Part shown: positions 1-12,679 of the stretch, in pieces
How positions within the stretch are numbered: the stretch's first letter is position 1
Layout: every line of letters begins with the position of its first letter
Source: Triticum aestivum
Lineage: Eukaryota; Streptophyta; Magnoliopsida; Poales; Poaceae
Assembly (NCBI RefSeq): GCF_018294505.1
Contig: NC_057801.1
Location: 849,501,408 to 849,565,407 of the forward strand
DNA length: 64,000 nt
Direction: 5' to 3'
Position numbers and translations under genes: made by a program
Notes under the pieces: model-generated
Database searches by the model: none
What the model was told of the DNA's origin: nothing
What the model saw: the letters and a program-made list of their open reading frames with translations, nothing else

Positions 1-308
1 TTTTTTTTGAGAGAACACTTCTACGTTGATTAACAGTAATAGTTCTGTGATTGTTAAAATGCTAATACACACTGTGCAAGCATTGGTATATTGGTATAGA
101 TTGTCTCATATTTCCTTGGTAGGCTATGTAGTATTGTAGTTATACATGCATTGTCCATTCTAAGATTTTCAACTGATGCTAGCAACATGGACTACTTTAT
201 TGCATTAGTGCATACGTTTCGTGTTGCATGTGCATTGACCATAGCAGTGTAGATGTGAACATGTAGTTATGGCTCGCTTGATGGGAATCTATAATGCATC
301 ATCATAAG

Positions 309-3113
309 ATGTCGGGGGCGGAAACATGGCCGCCCGAGGCGACCGGACATTTGTGGTTGGCAAGCCACCCCTCGCCGGGTGGCTTAGAGACCAGGCCCCC
401 GCTGATCCGCGCGTCCTCTCCAAGTGATCCGGTGGCGGCGTCGCCGGGAGGAAAGGAGGGGAAGGCGAGATCGAGGGGTGATGACCGCCGTATCACGGCA
501 GATGGAAAGATAAGGCAGGAGAAGACTAGATCGGGGTGCTACCTCTTGAGCATGTGTTGGTTTTCCCTTTAAGAGGAAAGGGTGATGCAGCACAGTAGCG
601 TAAGTATTTTCCTCAGTTTTGAAAACCAAGGTATCAATCCAGTAGGAGACAACGCACAAGTCACCTAGTACCTGCACAAACAATCAAGAACCTTGCAACC
701 AACACGCTAAAGGGGTTATCAATCCCTTCACGGTTACTCGCAAAAGTGAGATATAATAAAGATAGTAAAGTAAATATTTTTTGGTATTTTTGTTGTATAG
801 ATTGGAAAGTAAAGATTGCAAAATAGTAAACGAGATGCGATGTAAATAAAAGAGATGCAATATAATAAGAAAGAGGCCCGGGGGCCATAGGTTTCGCTAG
901 GGGCTTCCCTCAAGATAGCATGTATTACGGTGGGTGAACAAATTACCGCCGAGCAGTTGATAGAAAAACACATAGTTATGAAGATATCTAAGGTAATGAT
1001 CATGAATATAGGCATCACGTCCGTGTCAAGTAGATCAAAACAATTCTGCATCTACTACTATTACTCCACACATCGACCGCTATCCAGCATGCATCTAGAG
1101 TATTAAGTTCATAAGAACAGAGTAACGCATTAAGCAAGATGACATGATGTAGAGGGATAAACTCAAGCAATATGATATAAAGCCCATATTTTTATCCTCG
1201 ATGGCAACAATACAATACGTGCCTTGCTGCCCCTACTGTCACTGGGAAATGACACCGCAAGATTGAACCCAAAGTTAAGAACTTCTCCCATTGCAAGAAA
1301 GATCAATCCATTAGGCCAAACCAAACTGATAATTCGAAGAGAGTTGCAAAAATATCGAATCATGCATATAAGAATTCAGAGAAGAACCAAATAATATTCA
1401 TAGATAATCTTGTTCATAAATCCACATTTTATCAGATCTCGGCAAACACACCGCAAAGAGTATTACATCAAATAGATCTCCAAGAACTTCGAGGAGAACT
1501 TTGTATTGAGAATCAAAGAGAGAGAAGAAGCCATCTAGATAATAACTATGGACCCGAAGGTCTGTGGTAAACTACTCACACTTCATCGGAGAGGCAATGG
1601 TGTTGATGTAAAAGCCCTCCGTGATCGATTCCCCCTCTAGCAGATCACCGGAAAAGGCCCCAAGATGGAATCTCACGGGTACAGAAGGTTGTGGCAGTGG
1701 AACAGTGGTTTTTTGGCTCTCTCTAATCGATGTAGGATATAAGAGTATATATAGGCGAAAGAAGTACGTCGGCGGAGCTACGAGGGGCCCACGACGGTGG
1801 GGGCGTGCCTAGCCCCCTAGGCGCGCCCTCCTGCCTCATAGCCGCCTCGTGGAGTTCCGGACTTCAACTCCAAGTCTTATGGATTGCTTTCGGTTCAAGA
1901 AAGATCATCGCGAAGGTTTTATTCCGTTTGGACTCCGTTTAGTATTCCTTTTCGGTGAAACTCTAAAATAGGCAAAAAAACAGAAACTGGCATGGGCCTC
2001 CGGTTAATAGATTAGTCCCAAAAATAATATAAAAAGCATATTAATGCCCATTAAACATTCAAAAATGATAATATAATAGCATGGAACAATAAAAAATTAT
2101 AGATACGTTGGAGACATATCACGGGGCAGTGGCAGGTTCAGTTCTCCGCCAGGACGGATCCCGGCAAATGGATCGAAGGCCGTCTCCGTTTTACTGCAAA
2201 GTCGTGCTGGATTGTTCTCATTGATTTGGAGAACGATGTGCTAGCCGGCGATTATCTTCCAAACGACGACGTGATCGGGTAGGGCTCCATTTCATGATTG
2301 ATGACTATGATGTGGTTGTTGGTGATTGTGTGTAGGTTGATCGGGGTTCCGAAGGCAGTGGATCTGGTTGATTTGACGGAGACAATAGAACGTGCAAGAC
2401 CGGGAGGGGGTTTTTGGGCTCTCATCGAGAGTGATGACGAAGAACTGGTTGAGCAACAGGCCTCGACGAATATGCTTGAGGTTTCAAAGGATACAGGACA
2501 GATGAAGTCGCCGGAGCTCAAATCGGTAACCGATCGTCCTCGATCCAAGGTTCAACGACCGAAGCCGACCATGAAACCCTGGATTGGCCCAATCCCTAAG
2601 GTAATTCGTGAACCTGTTACTTTGTTAGAATTTATCCCAGAATCATAAACTCTAGTTACTCGGAAGAAGAAGGGAAAGAAAGGTCGAGCACCGGTGGCGA
2701 GATCAGCGAGCGCAATTCGAGCGACCAGAAGGGCACGCTTGAATTTGCTGTTGGGCCACGGGAATGAAACACAAGCGGTGATGGTCATGGGCTGTCTAGG
2801 CTCAGGCGAGGCCCAGTCAGAAGCTCAAGCCACGTCAGACTCACATCCTACATGCATGCATGTACCGATGCGTGAGGCCTCCGTGGTCGCGGCTAGGGTT
2901 TTGCGCACATCAGGTTTTCCGTCTCTTGGCGGCCGACCAGCGGCTAGGATCCAGTGCGCCGGCGTAATGGCAGGACACGGACCACCGCCTGCAAGGCATG
3001 GGCCGCCGCCTGCCGCTTGGGCCGGTGGTGCCGGCCGAGGCTTTCTGCCCCCAGCCAGGCAAGGACAGCCACCTGCTGCCACGTGGCAGCAGGCAGGAAC
3101 CGACGGAGCTGGC
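309..3113 (+). pseudogene. Unknown protein gene split by a solo LTR (left copy)
   Basis: An open frame from ATG at 309 runs to 536. After removing the solo LTR and one CGGGG repeat it continues in frame from 2127 to 2278. A possible 57-bp intron (GT at 2279, AG at 2334-2335) joins it to 2336-3113, again in frame. One in-frame TAA lies at 2646-2648. The predicted product has a hydrophilic N terminus, a middle part with KWIEGRL and GDYLPNDDVIG, an acidic stretch (IESDDEELVEQ), a basic KKKGKKGR patch and a Gly/Pro/Ala-rich tail. The right end is cut by the retrotransposon LTR at 3114. I do not recognise the family; a LINE ORF1-like protein or a low-copy gene are both possible. No zinc knuckle or enzyme motif is visible. 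The intron is short for a plant, which lowers confidence in the model. Confidence 0.4.
537..2121 (-). mobile_element. Solo LTR, LTR retrotransposon (left copy)
   Basis: On the minus strand the LTR starts TGATATGTCTCC and ends in CA. On the plus strand it runs from TGCTACCTC to GACATATCA. It is flanked by perfect 5-bp duplications CGGGG at 532-536 and 2122-2126, with no internal domain, which is the signature of a solo LTR left by LTR-LTR recombination. A TATA-like CTATATATAC lies near 1748 on the minus strand. The start resembles the Sabrina/WHAM group of Triticeae Gypsy elements, by recall only. It interrupts the coding frame described at 309-3113. Confidence 0.9.
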
Positions 3114-4721
3114 TGATACGTCTACAATGTATCTATAATTTTTGATTGTTCCATGCTATTAAATTATCCATCTAGGATGTTTTATATGCTTTTATATGCT
3201 ATTTTATATGATTTTTCGCACTAACCTATTAACCCAGAGCCCAGTGCCAGTTTCTGTTTTTTTCCTTGTTTTTGAGTATCGCAAAAAAGGAAAACCAAAC
3301 GGAGTCCAATTGACCTAAAATTTGAAGGAGATTATTTTTGGACCAGAAGAAGCCCACGGAGCATCGGCGATGGACCATAAGTGTCCTGGGCTGACCACGA
3401 GGGTAGGGGGCGTGCCCACCCCCCCGGGCACGCCCCCTGCCTCGTAGACAGCCCAGAGACCCCCCTTACTTATTCCCGATGCCAATACCTCTCATATATA
3501 CCCAAACTTCCAGAAAGAAACCTAGATCGGGAGTTCCGCCGCTGCAAACCTCCAAAGCCACCGAAAACCAATCTAGACCCATTCCGGCACACTGCCATAG
3601 GGGGGAATCCCTCTCCTGTTGCCATCTTCATCATCCCGGCGCTCTCCATGATGAGGAGGGAGTAGTTCACCCTCGGGGCTGAGGGTATGTACCAGTAGCT
3701 ATGTGTTTCTCTCCCTCTACTCTCTTGTAATGGATTGAGTTTTCCCTTTGAAGTTATCTTATCGGATTGCGTCTTTAAGGATTTGAGAACACTTGATGTA
3801 TGTCTTGCATGTGCTTATCTGTGATGACAATGGGATATCACGTGATTTACTTGATGTATGTTTTGGTGATCAACTTGCTGTTTCAGTGACCTTGTGACCT
3901 TGTGCATAGGGGATGGCACACGTTTTCGTCTTGACTCTCTGGTAGAAACTTTGGGGCACTCTTTGAAGTTCTTTATGCTGGTTGAATAGATGAATCTGAG
4001 ATTGTGTGATGCATATCGTATAATCATACCCACGGATACTTGAGGTGACATTGCAGTATCTAGGTGACATTATGGTTTTGCTTGATCCGTGTCTTAAGGT
4101 GTTATCCTAGTATAAAGTCTATGATAGATTGAACGGAAAGAATAGCTTCATGCTATTTTACTACAGACTCTTGAATTGATCGATCAGAAAGAATAACTTT
4201 GAGGTGGTTTCGTACCCTACAATAATCTCTTTGTTAGTTCTCCGCTATTAGTGACTTTGTTGCGACTCTTTGTTCCATGTTGAGGGATAGGTATATGATC
4301 CAATTATGTTATTATTGTTGAGAGAACTTGCACTAGTGAAAGTATGAACCCTAGGCCTTGTTTCCTAGCATTGCAATACCGTTTTTGCTCACTTTTATCA
4401 TTAGTTACCTTGTTGTTTCTATTTTTTCAGACTACAAAAACCTATATATATATATCATACATATTGCACTTGTATCGCCATTTCTTCGCCGAATTAGTGC
4501 ACCTATACGATTTACCATTGTATTGGGTGTGTTGGGGACACAAGAGACTCTTTGTTATTTGGTTGCAGGGTTGTTTGAGAGAGACCATCTTCATCCGACG
4601 CCTCCCACGGATTGATAAACCTTAGGTCATCCACTTGAGGGAAATTTGCTACTGTCCTACAAACCTCTGCAGTTGGAGGCCCAAGAACGTCTATAAGGAG
4701 AAGGTTGCGTAGTAGACATCA
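3114..4721 (+). repeat. LTR 1 of the composite retrotransposon
   Basis: Starts TGATACGTCTAC and ends TAGACATCA, about 1.6 kb. It lacks ~86 bp that are present in LTR 2 (about 9819-9904) and in LTR 3. The break lies after ATGTGTTT and could be a microhomology deletion. The same deletion is present in the partial LTR at 35113-36364, which ties that copy to this one. The flank is CTGGC at 3109-3113; the matching right flank is lost. A TATA-like CATATATACC lies near 3493. Confidence 0.9.
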
Positions 4722-4731
4722 AGCTCTTTTC

Positions 4732-4749
4732 TGGCGCCGTTGCCGGGGA
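4732..4749 (+). other. Primer-binding-like site of internal domain 1
   Basis: TGGCGCCGTTGCCGGGGA lies ten bases after the LTR end. The same place in the second unit reads TGGTGTCGTTGCCGGGGA (from about 10925). The GC-rich TGGCGCC block is typical of a tRNA-primed start site, but the ten-base spacer is longer than usual, so the exact LTR end or primer is uncertain. Confidence 0.55.
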
Positions 4750-4846
4750 GGTGAGTGCTTGAAGGTATATCTTTAGATCTTGCAATCGAATCTTTTAGTT
4801 TCTTGTTTTATCACTAGTTTAGTTTGTAAAAGAAAATTACAAAAAA

Positions 4847-6403
4847 ATGGAATTGAGTTTTCCTCATACGCTTCATCTTTTTAATATCTTTCGTAAGAAT
4901 GATGGAAAGGAAAATTGTGCTCATGTCCTAGAAGAAGAAGTCTATAAAATGTTTGGCACTAAATCTTTGAATGATGAGCATGATTGCAATGTTATTAGTA
5001 TGAACTCCTTGAATATCCATAGAACTAATGATGATTCCACTAGTCATGATGAAAATGTCACTTATAAGCATGTCAACTTTTGTGGAGTACATAGAGTTTG
5101 CAAGTACACACCAAATAGGGAAGATAGATTTTGCAAGAGGCATAAGAATTTAGAAACTAAATGGTTGCAATGAAGGCTAGATGTTTGTGTTGAAAATTTA
5201 AACTTTCTTAGCCGTACTTGTGAACTTTGCAATGAACGTGATCATTTCAGTACCCAATGCAAATTGTTTCATGATCTTATCATGTCCAAAAATTGTTTCA
5301 GAATTTGTCCTTGATAAAGTTCTTGATTTTGATCTAGAAGAATTTTTTATGTATTGTGCGGTGAATTGCATTGAAAATCCTTATATTGCCAATTACATAA
5401 AGAAAAGAAAACAAATAGAAGATGAATAGAATACTAACGAAAGGGAAGAGACTTCCCAATATCCTCCTATTATTTCTTATGATGAATCAGGTAACGATGA
5501 GGAGCTTTCTATTCAACCCATCTCATTAATAAGGAGCTGAAAAGAGTGGGTTAAACCCACACATGATGTGAAGAAGAAAAACAAAAGACGGAGAAGCAAA
5601 GGTAGAAAGGTATCCCTCCCAAATGATGTTGCTCCTACGACTCATTGTGATGATGATAATTCCTATACTATTGGTGCTATCCATACTATTAATGATGAGA
5701 GTGATTATGCTTATGATATGAAAAGGCCCAAGCTTGGGGAAGCTATGTTTGATGAGAATGACATATTTGAGAATATATTTGCTGCAATTAATGTTTGTCC
5801 CAAGCTTGGGGACGCTATGTTTAATGAATATGATATTTTTAGCCTCCCAAGTTTTGATGAGCAAATTTATTATGATGATAGCATGTCTCCTATTTATGAT
5901 GATTATTGTGATGGCACCTATGCTATAAACAGTAGTGATGATTATATTTGTAAAACTTATCATGATTATGATTCCCTTTTTTTGAACATTACTTTTTTAA
6001 TGTGGAAACAATTTATAGTATTCGAGTCTCTTATGATACTCCACCTATTCCGAATGAGAAGAAATTTGCTTATGTGGAGAGTAATAAAAATTATATGCAA
6101 ATAGATCATGAAAAGAATGCTATAGGTGCTGGTTATATTGTTGAATTCATTCATGATGCTACTGAAAATTATTATGAGGGAGGAACATATGCTTGTAGGA
6201 ATTGCAATAACATCAAGTTTCCTCTCTATGTGCTTAAAGTTTTGAAGTTATGCATGTTTTGTCTTCCTATGCTGGTAGATTATTATTCCCATAAGTTGTT
6301 TGCTCACAAAATCCCTACGCATAGGAAGTGGGTTAGGCTTAAATGTGCTAGTCGTATGCTTCATGATGCTCCCATTATGTTTCAATTCTTATCTTTTATG
6401 TGA
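4847..6403 (+). pseudogene. Degenerate gag-like ORF, internal domain 1
   Basis: Starts MELSFPHTLHLFNIF at 4847. A Cys/His-rich patch (HVNFCGVHRVCKYTP...RFCKRHKN) follows at about residues 75-100. A TGA at 5171-5173 stops the frame. Beyond it the frame still encodes a zinc knuckle CELCNERDHFSTQC (CX2CX4HX4C), the best reason to call it gag-like. A deletion of ~90 bases relative to the second copy follows near 5300. Later parts are an acidic region with two PKLG(E/D)AMF repeats (about 5725-5830) and a C-terminal part ending LSFM at 6403 in a shifted frame. No protease or polymerase motif is present. The second copy at 11040-12679 shows the same protein plan. The product would be a structural or RNA-binding protein of a non-autonomous element. 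Confidence 0.7.
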
Positions 6404-9226
6404 GCATCATTGTCATCATCATGCCTAGCTAGAAAGGCATTAAAGAAAAGCACTTGTTGGGAGACAACCCAATATTACATTTACTGTTTTTGTGTGTTCA
6501 CACAATTCTACTACTGTAGTAATCACGTTTAATAGATTTTCTTTCAATAAAGTGCCACGTAAGACCTTTAGGATGGCTTACGGTGATAGCTGTGTTGATA
6601 CTGTTGAAAATCAGAAACTTTCTCGCCCAGTAAATTAGTTTTCATAATTCATAGAAGCGTGCTATTGATGTCATTCCTTTTGATCTGGATTGGTACACAA
6701 ATTTCTCAGGCTTTCCTAATTTGGTAGTATTTTTGGAGTTCCAGAAGTATACGTTTGATACATATTACTACAGAATGTTCTGTTTTTGACAGATTCTGTT
6801 TTCTATGTGTTGTTTGCTTATTTTGTTGAATCTATGAGTAGTATCAGAGGGTATGAACCATGGAGAAGTTGTAATACAGTAGATATTACACCAATATGAA
6901 TTTAGGATGAGTTCACAACAGTACCTAACTGGTGGTTTTATTTTCTTATACTAACAGAGCTTACAAGTTTTCTGTTGAGTTTTGTGTTGTGAAGTTTTCA
7001 AGTTTTGGGTAAAGATTCGATGGAATATGGAATAAGGAGTGGAAAGAGCCTAATCTTGGGGATGCCCAAGGCACGCCAAGGTAATATTCAATGATAACCC
7101 AGATCCTAAGCTTGGGGATTTGTTGGAAGGCATCCCCTCTTTCGTCTTCATTCATCGGTAACTTTACTTGGAGCTATATTTTTATTCACCACATGATATG
7201 TGTTTTGCTTGTAGCGCCATGTAATTTTGTTTTGTTTTGCTTGCTGTTTGAATAATATCTCAAGATCTGAAATTCTTAAATGTTAGAGAGTCTTCACATA
7301 GTTACATAATTATTCGACTACTCATTGAGCTTCACTTATATCTTTCGGAGTAGTTTGTCTTTTGCTCTAGTGCTTCACCTATATCCTTTTAGAGCACGGC
7401 GGTGGTTTTATTTTGAAGAAATAGATGAACTCTCATGCTTTACTTATATTATTTTAAGAGTCTTAAACAGCATGGTAATTTTCTTTGGTTATGAATTTAG
7501 TCTCAATATGATGGGCATCCAAGAGGGATAGAATAAAAACTTTCATATAAAGTGCATTGAATACTATGAGAAGTTAGATTCTTTATGATTGTTTTGAGAC
7601 ATGAGGATGGTGATATTAGAGTCATGCTAGTGGTGTAATTATGAATTTGAGAAATACTTGTGGTGAAGTTTGCAAGTCCCTTAGTATGCATGTATGGTAA
7701 CCTTGTGTGACAAATTTGAAGCATGATGTATTTCTTTAATTGTCTTCCTTTGTGTGGAGATCGGGCGCGCAGGATGGTTAAATCCTACCAACCTCCCCCC
7801 TAGGAGCATGCATGTAGTGCTTGGTTTTGATGACTTGTAGATTTTTGTAATAAGTATGTGAGTTCTTTATGACTAATGTTGAGTCTATGGATTATACGCA
7901 CTCTCACCCTTCCATCATTGCTAGCCACTTCGGTACCGTGCATTGCCCTTTCTCACCTTGAGAGTTGGTGCAAACTTCGCCGGTGCAACCAAACCCCGTG
8001 ATATGATACGCTCTATCACACATAAACATCCTTATATGTTCCTCAAAACAGCCACCATACCTACCTATTATGGCATTTCCATAGCCATTCCGAGATATAT
8101 TGCCATGCAACTTTCCACCATTTCATTTATTATGACACGCTTCATCATTGTCATAATTGCTTGCATGACCATGTAGTTGACATCGTATTTGTGGCAAAGC
8201 CACCATGCATAACTTATCATACATGTCACTCTTGATTCATTGCCCATCCCGGTACACTGCCGGAGGCATTCATATAGAGTCATAATTTGTTCTAGTTTCG
8301 AGTTGTAATCATTGAATTCTAAATAAATATAAGTGTGATGATCATCATTCATAGAGCATTGTCCCAAAAAAAGGAGAGGAAAAGGAAAGGCTAAAGAAAA
8401 AAGAAAGGCCCAAAAAAAGAAAAAAAAGAAATAAAAAGGGACAATGCTACTATCCTTTTTCCACACTTGTGCTTCAAAGTAGCACCATGATCTTTATGAT
8501 AGAGAGTCTCTTGTTTTGTCACTTTCATATACTAGTGGAAAGTTTCATTATAGAACTTTGCTTGTATATTCCAATGATGGGCTTCCTCAAATGCCCTAGG
8601 TCTTCGTGAGCAAGCAAGTTGGATGCACACCCACTTAGTTTATTTTGTTGAGCTTTCATACATTTATAGCTCTAGTGCAACCATTGCATGGCAATCCCTA
8701 CTCACTGCGTTGACATCAATTTATGGGCATCTCCATATCTCATATATTTGCCTCGTCAACGTGAGACTTTCTCCTTTTTTGTCTTCTCCATACAACCCCC
8801 ATCATCATATTCTATTCCATCCATAGTGCTATGTCCATGGCTCACGCTCATGTATTGCGTGAAAGTTGAAAAAAGTTTGAAAAGGCTAAAGTATGAAACA
8901 ATTGCTTGGCTGAAACCGAGGTTGTGCATGATTTGTATATTTTGTGTGATGAAGATGGAAGCATAGCCAAAATATATGATTTTGTAGGGATGAACTTTCT
9001 TTGGCCATGTTATTTTGAGAAGACATGATTGCTTTTTAGTATGCTTGAACTATTATTGTTTTCATGTCAATATTAAACTTTTATCTTGAATCTTTCGGAT
9101 CTGAACATTAATGCCGCAATAAAGAAGATTACATTGATAATTATGTTAGGTAGCATTCCACATCAAAAAATCTATTTTTATCATTTACCTACGCGAGGAC
9201 GAGCAGTAATTAAGCTTGGGGATGCC
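6404..9226 (+). other. Non-coding 3' part of internal domain 1
   Basis: No credible gene is seen. It holds purine-rich tracts (8370-8445), a ~300-bp block at about 8456-8760 absent from the second unit, two AAGCTTGGGGA-like motifs (near 7053 and 7108), and the polypurine tract TAAGCTTGGGGATGCC at 9211-9226 next to LTR 2. Confidence 0.7.
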
Positions 9227-10914
9227 TGATACGTCTCCAATGTATCTACAATTTTTGATTGTTCCATGCTATTATATTATCCATCAAGGATGTTTTATAT
9301 GCATTTATATGCTATTTTATATGATTTTTGGGACTAACCTATTAACCCAGAGACCAGTGCCAGTTTCTGTCTTTTCCTTGTTTTTGAGTACGCAGAAAAG
9401 GAAAACCAAACGGAGTCCAATTGACCTGAAATTTGACGGAGATTATTTTTGGACCAGAAGAAGCCCACAGAGCATCGGAGATGGACCAGAAGAGTCCCAA
9501 GCTGACCGCGAGGGTAGGGGGCGCGCCCACACCCCTGGGCGCGCCCCCTGCCTCGTTGACAGCCCGGAGACCCCCTTTACTTGTTCCCGACGCCAATACC
9601 TCTCATATATACCCAAACTTCCAGATAGAAACAATATCAGGAGTTCTGCCGCCACAAACCTCCAGAGCCATCGAAAACCAATCTAGACCCGTTCCGACAC
9701 CCTGCCGGAGGGGGGACTCCCTCTCCGACGGCCATCTTCATCATCCCGGTGCTCTCCATGATGAGGAGGGAGTAGTTCACCCTCGGGGCTGAGGGTATGT
9801 ACCAGTAGCTATGTGTTTGATCTGTCTCTCTCTATCTCGTGTTCTTGATTTGACACGATCTTGATGTACCGCGAGCTTTGCTATTATAGTTGGATCTTAT
9901 GATGTTTCTCCCCCTCTACTCTCTTGTAATGGATTGAGTTTTCCCTTTGAAGTTATCTTATCGGATTGAGTCTTTAAGGATTTGAGAACACTTGATGTAT
10001 GTCTTGCATGTGTTTATCTCTGGTGACAATGGGATATCACGTGATCTACTTGATGTATGTTTTGGTGATCAACTTGCGGGTGCAGTGACCTTGTGAACTT
10101 ATGCATAGGTGTTGGCACACGTTTTCGTCTTGACTCTCTGGTAGAAACTTTGGGGCACTCTTTGAAGTTCTTTGTGTTGGTTGAATAGATGAATCTGAGA
10201 TTGTGTGATGCATATCGTAATCATACCCACGGATACTTGAGGTGACATTGGAGTATCTAGGTGACATTAGGGTTTTGGTTGATTTGTGTCTTAAGGTGTT
10301 ATTCTACTATAACGTCTATGATAGATTGAACGGAAAGAATAGCTTCGTGCTATTTTACTACAGACTCTTGAATAGATCGATCAGAAAGAATAACTTTGAG
10401 GTGGTTTCGTACCCTACAATAATCTCTTCGTTTGTTCTCCGCTATTAGTGACTTTGGAGTGACTCTTTGTTGCATATTGAGAGATAGTTATATGATCCAG
10501 TTATGTTATTATTGTTGAGAGAACTTGCACTAGTGAAAGTATGAACCCTAGGCCTTGTTTCCTAGCATTGCAATACCGGTTGTGCTCACTTTTATCAATA
10601 GTTACCTTGCTGTTTTTATATTTTCAGATTACAAAAATCTATATCTATCATACATATTGCACTTGTATCACCATCTCTTCGCCGAACTAGTGCACCTTTA
10701 CAATTTACCATTGTATTGGGTGTGTTGGGGACACAAGAGACTCTTTGTTATTTGGTTGCAGGGTTGTTTGAGAGAGACCATCTTCATCCTACGCCTCCCA
10801 CGGATTGATAAACATTAGGTCATCCACCTGAGGGAAATTTGCTACTGTCCTACAAACCTCTGCACTTGGAGGCCCAACAACGTCTACAAGGAGAAGGTTG
10901 CGTAGTAGACATCA
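9227..10914 (+). repeat. LTR 2 (shared central LTR) of the composite element
   Basis: Starts TGATACGTCTCC and ends TAGACATCA, 1,688 bp. It follows the polypurine tract of unit 1 and precedes the primer-binding region of unit 2, so it serves as 3' LTR of one unit and 5' LTR of the next. It carries the ~86-bp block that LTR 1 lacks. Confidence 0.9.
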
Positions 10915-11039
10915 AGCTCTTTTCTGGTGTCGTTGCCGGGGAGGTGAGTGCTTGAAGGTATATCTTTACATCTTGCAATCGAATCTTTTAGTTTCTTGTT
11001 TTATGACTAGTTTAGTTTACAAAAGAAAATTACAAAAAA

Positions 11040-12679
11040 AAGGAATTAAGTTTGCCTCAAACGCTTCATCTTTTTAATATCTTTCGTGTGAGTGATGGAA
11101 AGGAAAACTGTGCTCAAGTGCTAGAAGAAGAACTCTATAAAATGTTCGGCACTAAATCTTTGAATGATGAGCATGAATGCAAAGTTGTTAGTATGAACTC
11201 CTTGAATATCCATAGTACTAATGATGATTGCAATAGTCTTGATGAAAATGTCTCTTACAAGCATGTCATCTTTTGTGGAGTACATAGAGTTTGCAAGTAC
11301 ACACCATATAGGGAAGATAGATTTTACCAGAGGCATAAGAATTTAGAAACTAAATGGTTGCAACAAAGGCTAGATGTTTGTGCTGAAAATTTAAACTTTC
11401 TTAGCCGTACTTGTGAACTTTGCAATGAACGTGATCATTTCAATACCCAATGCAAATTGTTTCATGATCGTATCGTGTCCTAAAATTGTGATGACTTGAT
11501 TTACCTTGCACATCATAATGAACTTAGTTTGCTTTTGGGTTATGAAGAAATGTAACGTATAACTAAGGATCTTCCAGAATTTGTCCTTGATAAAGTTCGT
11601 GATTTTGATATAGAAGAAATATTTATGTATTGTGCGGTGAATTGCATTGAAAATCCTTATATTGCCAATTACATAAAGAAAAGAAAACAAATAGAAGATG
11701 AAGAGAATAATAACGAAAGGGAAGAGACTTCCCGATATCCTCCTATTATTTCTTATGATGAATAAGGTAACGATGAGGAGCTTTCTATTCAACACATATC
11801 ATTAATAAGGAGCTGAAAAGAGTGGGTTAAACCCACACATGATGTGAAGAATAAAAACAAAATATGGAGAAGCAAAGGTAGAAAGGTATTCCTCCCAAAT
11901 GATGTTGCTCCTATGACTCATTGTGATGATGATAATTGCTATACTATTGGTGCTATCCATACTATTAATGATGAGAGTGATTATGCTTATGATATGAAAA
12001 GGCCCAAGCTTGGGGAAGCTATGTTTTATGAGAATGACATATTCGAGAATATATTTGCTGCAATTAATGTTTGTCCCAAGCTTGGGGACGCTATGTTTAA
12101 TGAAGATGATATTTTTAGCCTCCCAAGTTTTGATGAGCAAATTTATTATGATGATAGCATGTCTCCTATTTATGATGATTATTGTGATGACACCTATGCT
12201 ATAAAGAGTAGTGATGATTATATTTACAAAACTTATCATGATTATGATTACCCTTTTTCTTAACATTACTCTTTTAATGTGGAAACAATTTATAGTATTC
12301 GAATCTCTTATGATGCTGCACCTATTCGAATGAGAAGAAATTTGCTTATGTGGAGAGTAATAAAAATTCTATGCAAATAGATCATGAAAGGAATGCTATA
12401 GGTGCTGGTTATATTATTGAATTCATTCATGATGATACTGAAAATTATTATGAGGGAGGAACATATGCTTGTAGGAATTGCAATAACATCAAATTTCCTC
12501 TCTATGTGCTTAAAGTTTTGAAGTTATGCTTGTTTTGTCTTCCTATGCTAGTTGATTATTGTTCCCATAAGGTGTTTGCTCACAAAATACCTAAGCATAG
12601 GAAGTGGGTTAGGCTTAAATCTGCTAGTCATATGCATCATGATGCTCCCATTATGTTTCAATTCTTATCTTTTATGTGA
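11040..12679 (+). pseudogene. Degenerate gag-like ORF, internal domain 2
   Basis: This is the counterpart of the ORF at 4847-6403 and keeps one reading frame over most of its length. The start codon is changed to AAG at 11040-11042. The frame then runs through HVIFCGVHRVCKYTP and an intact zinc knuckle CELCNERDHFNTQC (CX2CX4HX4C) to a stop at 11481-11483. It continues in the same frame with stops near 11552, 11763 and 11815, through the two PKLG(E/D)AMF repeats, to 12263. A frameshift then leads to the C-terminal part ending at 12679. The intact ancestor would be about 540 residues. No enzyme domain is visible. Because both units keep the same domain order, the frame was probably functional before decay. 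Confidence 0.7.

Larger units (their letters stand above)
1..4363. repeat. Left copy of a ~32-kb-spaced segmental duplication
   Basis: This segment recurs at 32007-36364 in the same orientation. I count three base differences over the first ~290 aligned bases, so the copies are close but not identical. Both contain the same split unknown gene, the same solo LTR with the same CGGGG target duplication, and the start of the same TGATACGTC LTR. That LTR carries the same ~86-bp internal deletion in both. The copy probably extends left of the window. The arrangement suggests a tandem duplication with a unit near 32 kb, whose right copy was later cut by a Copia-containing rearrangement. Confidence 0.9.
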
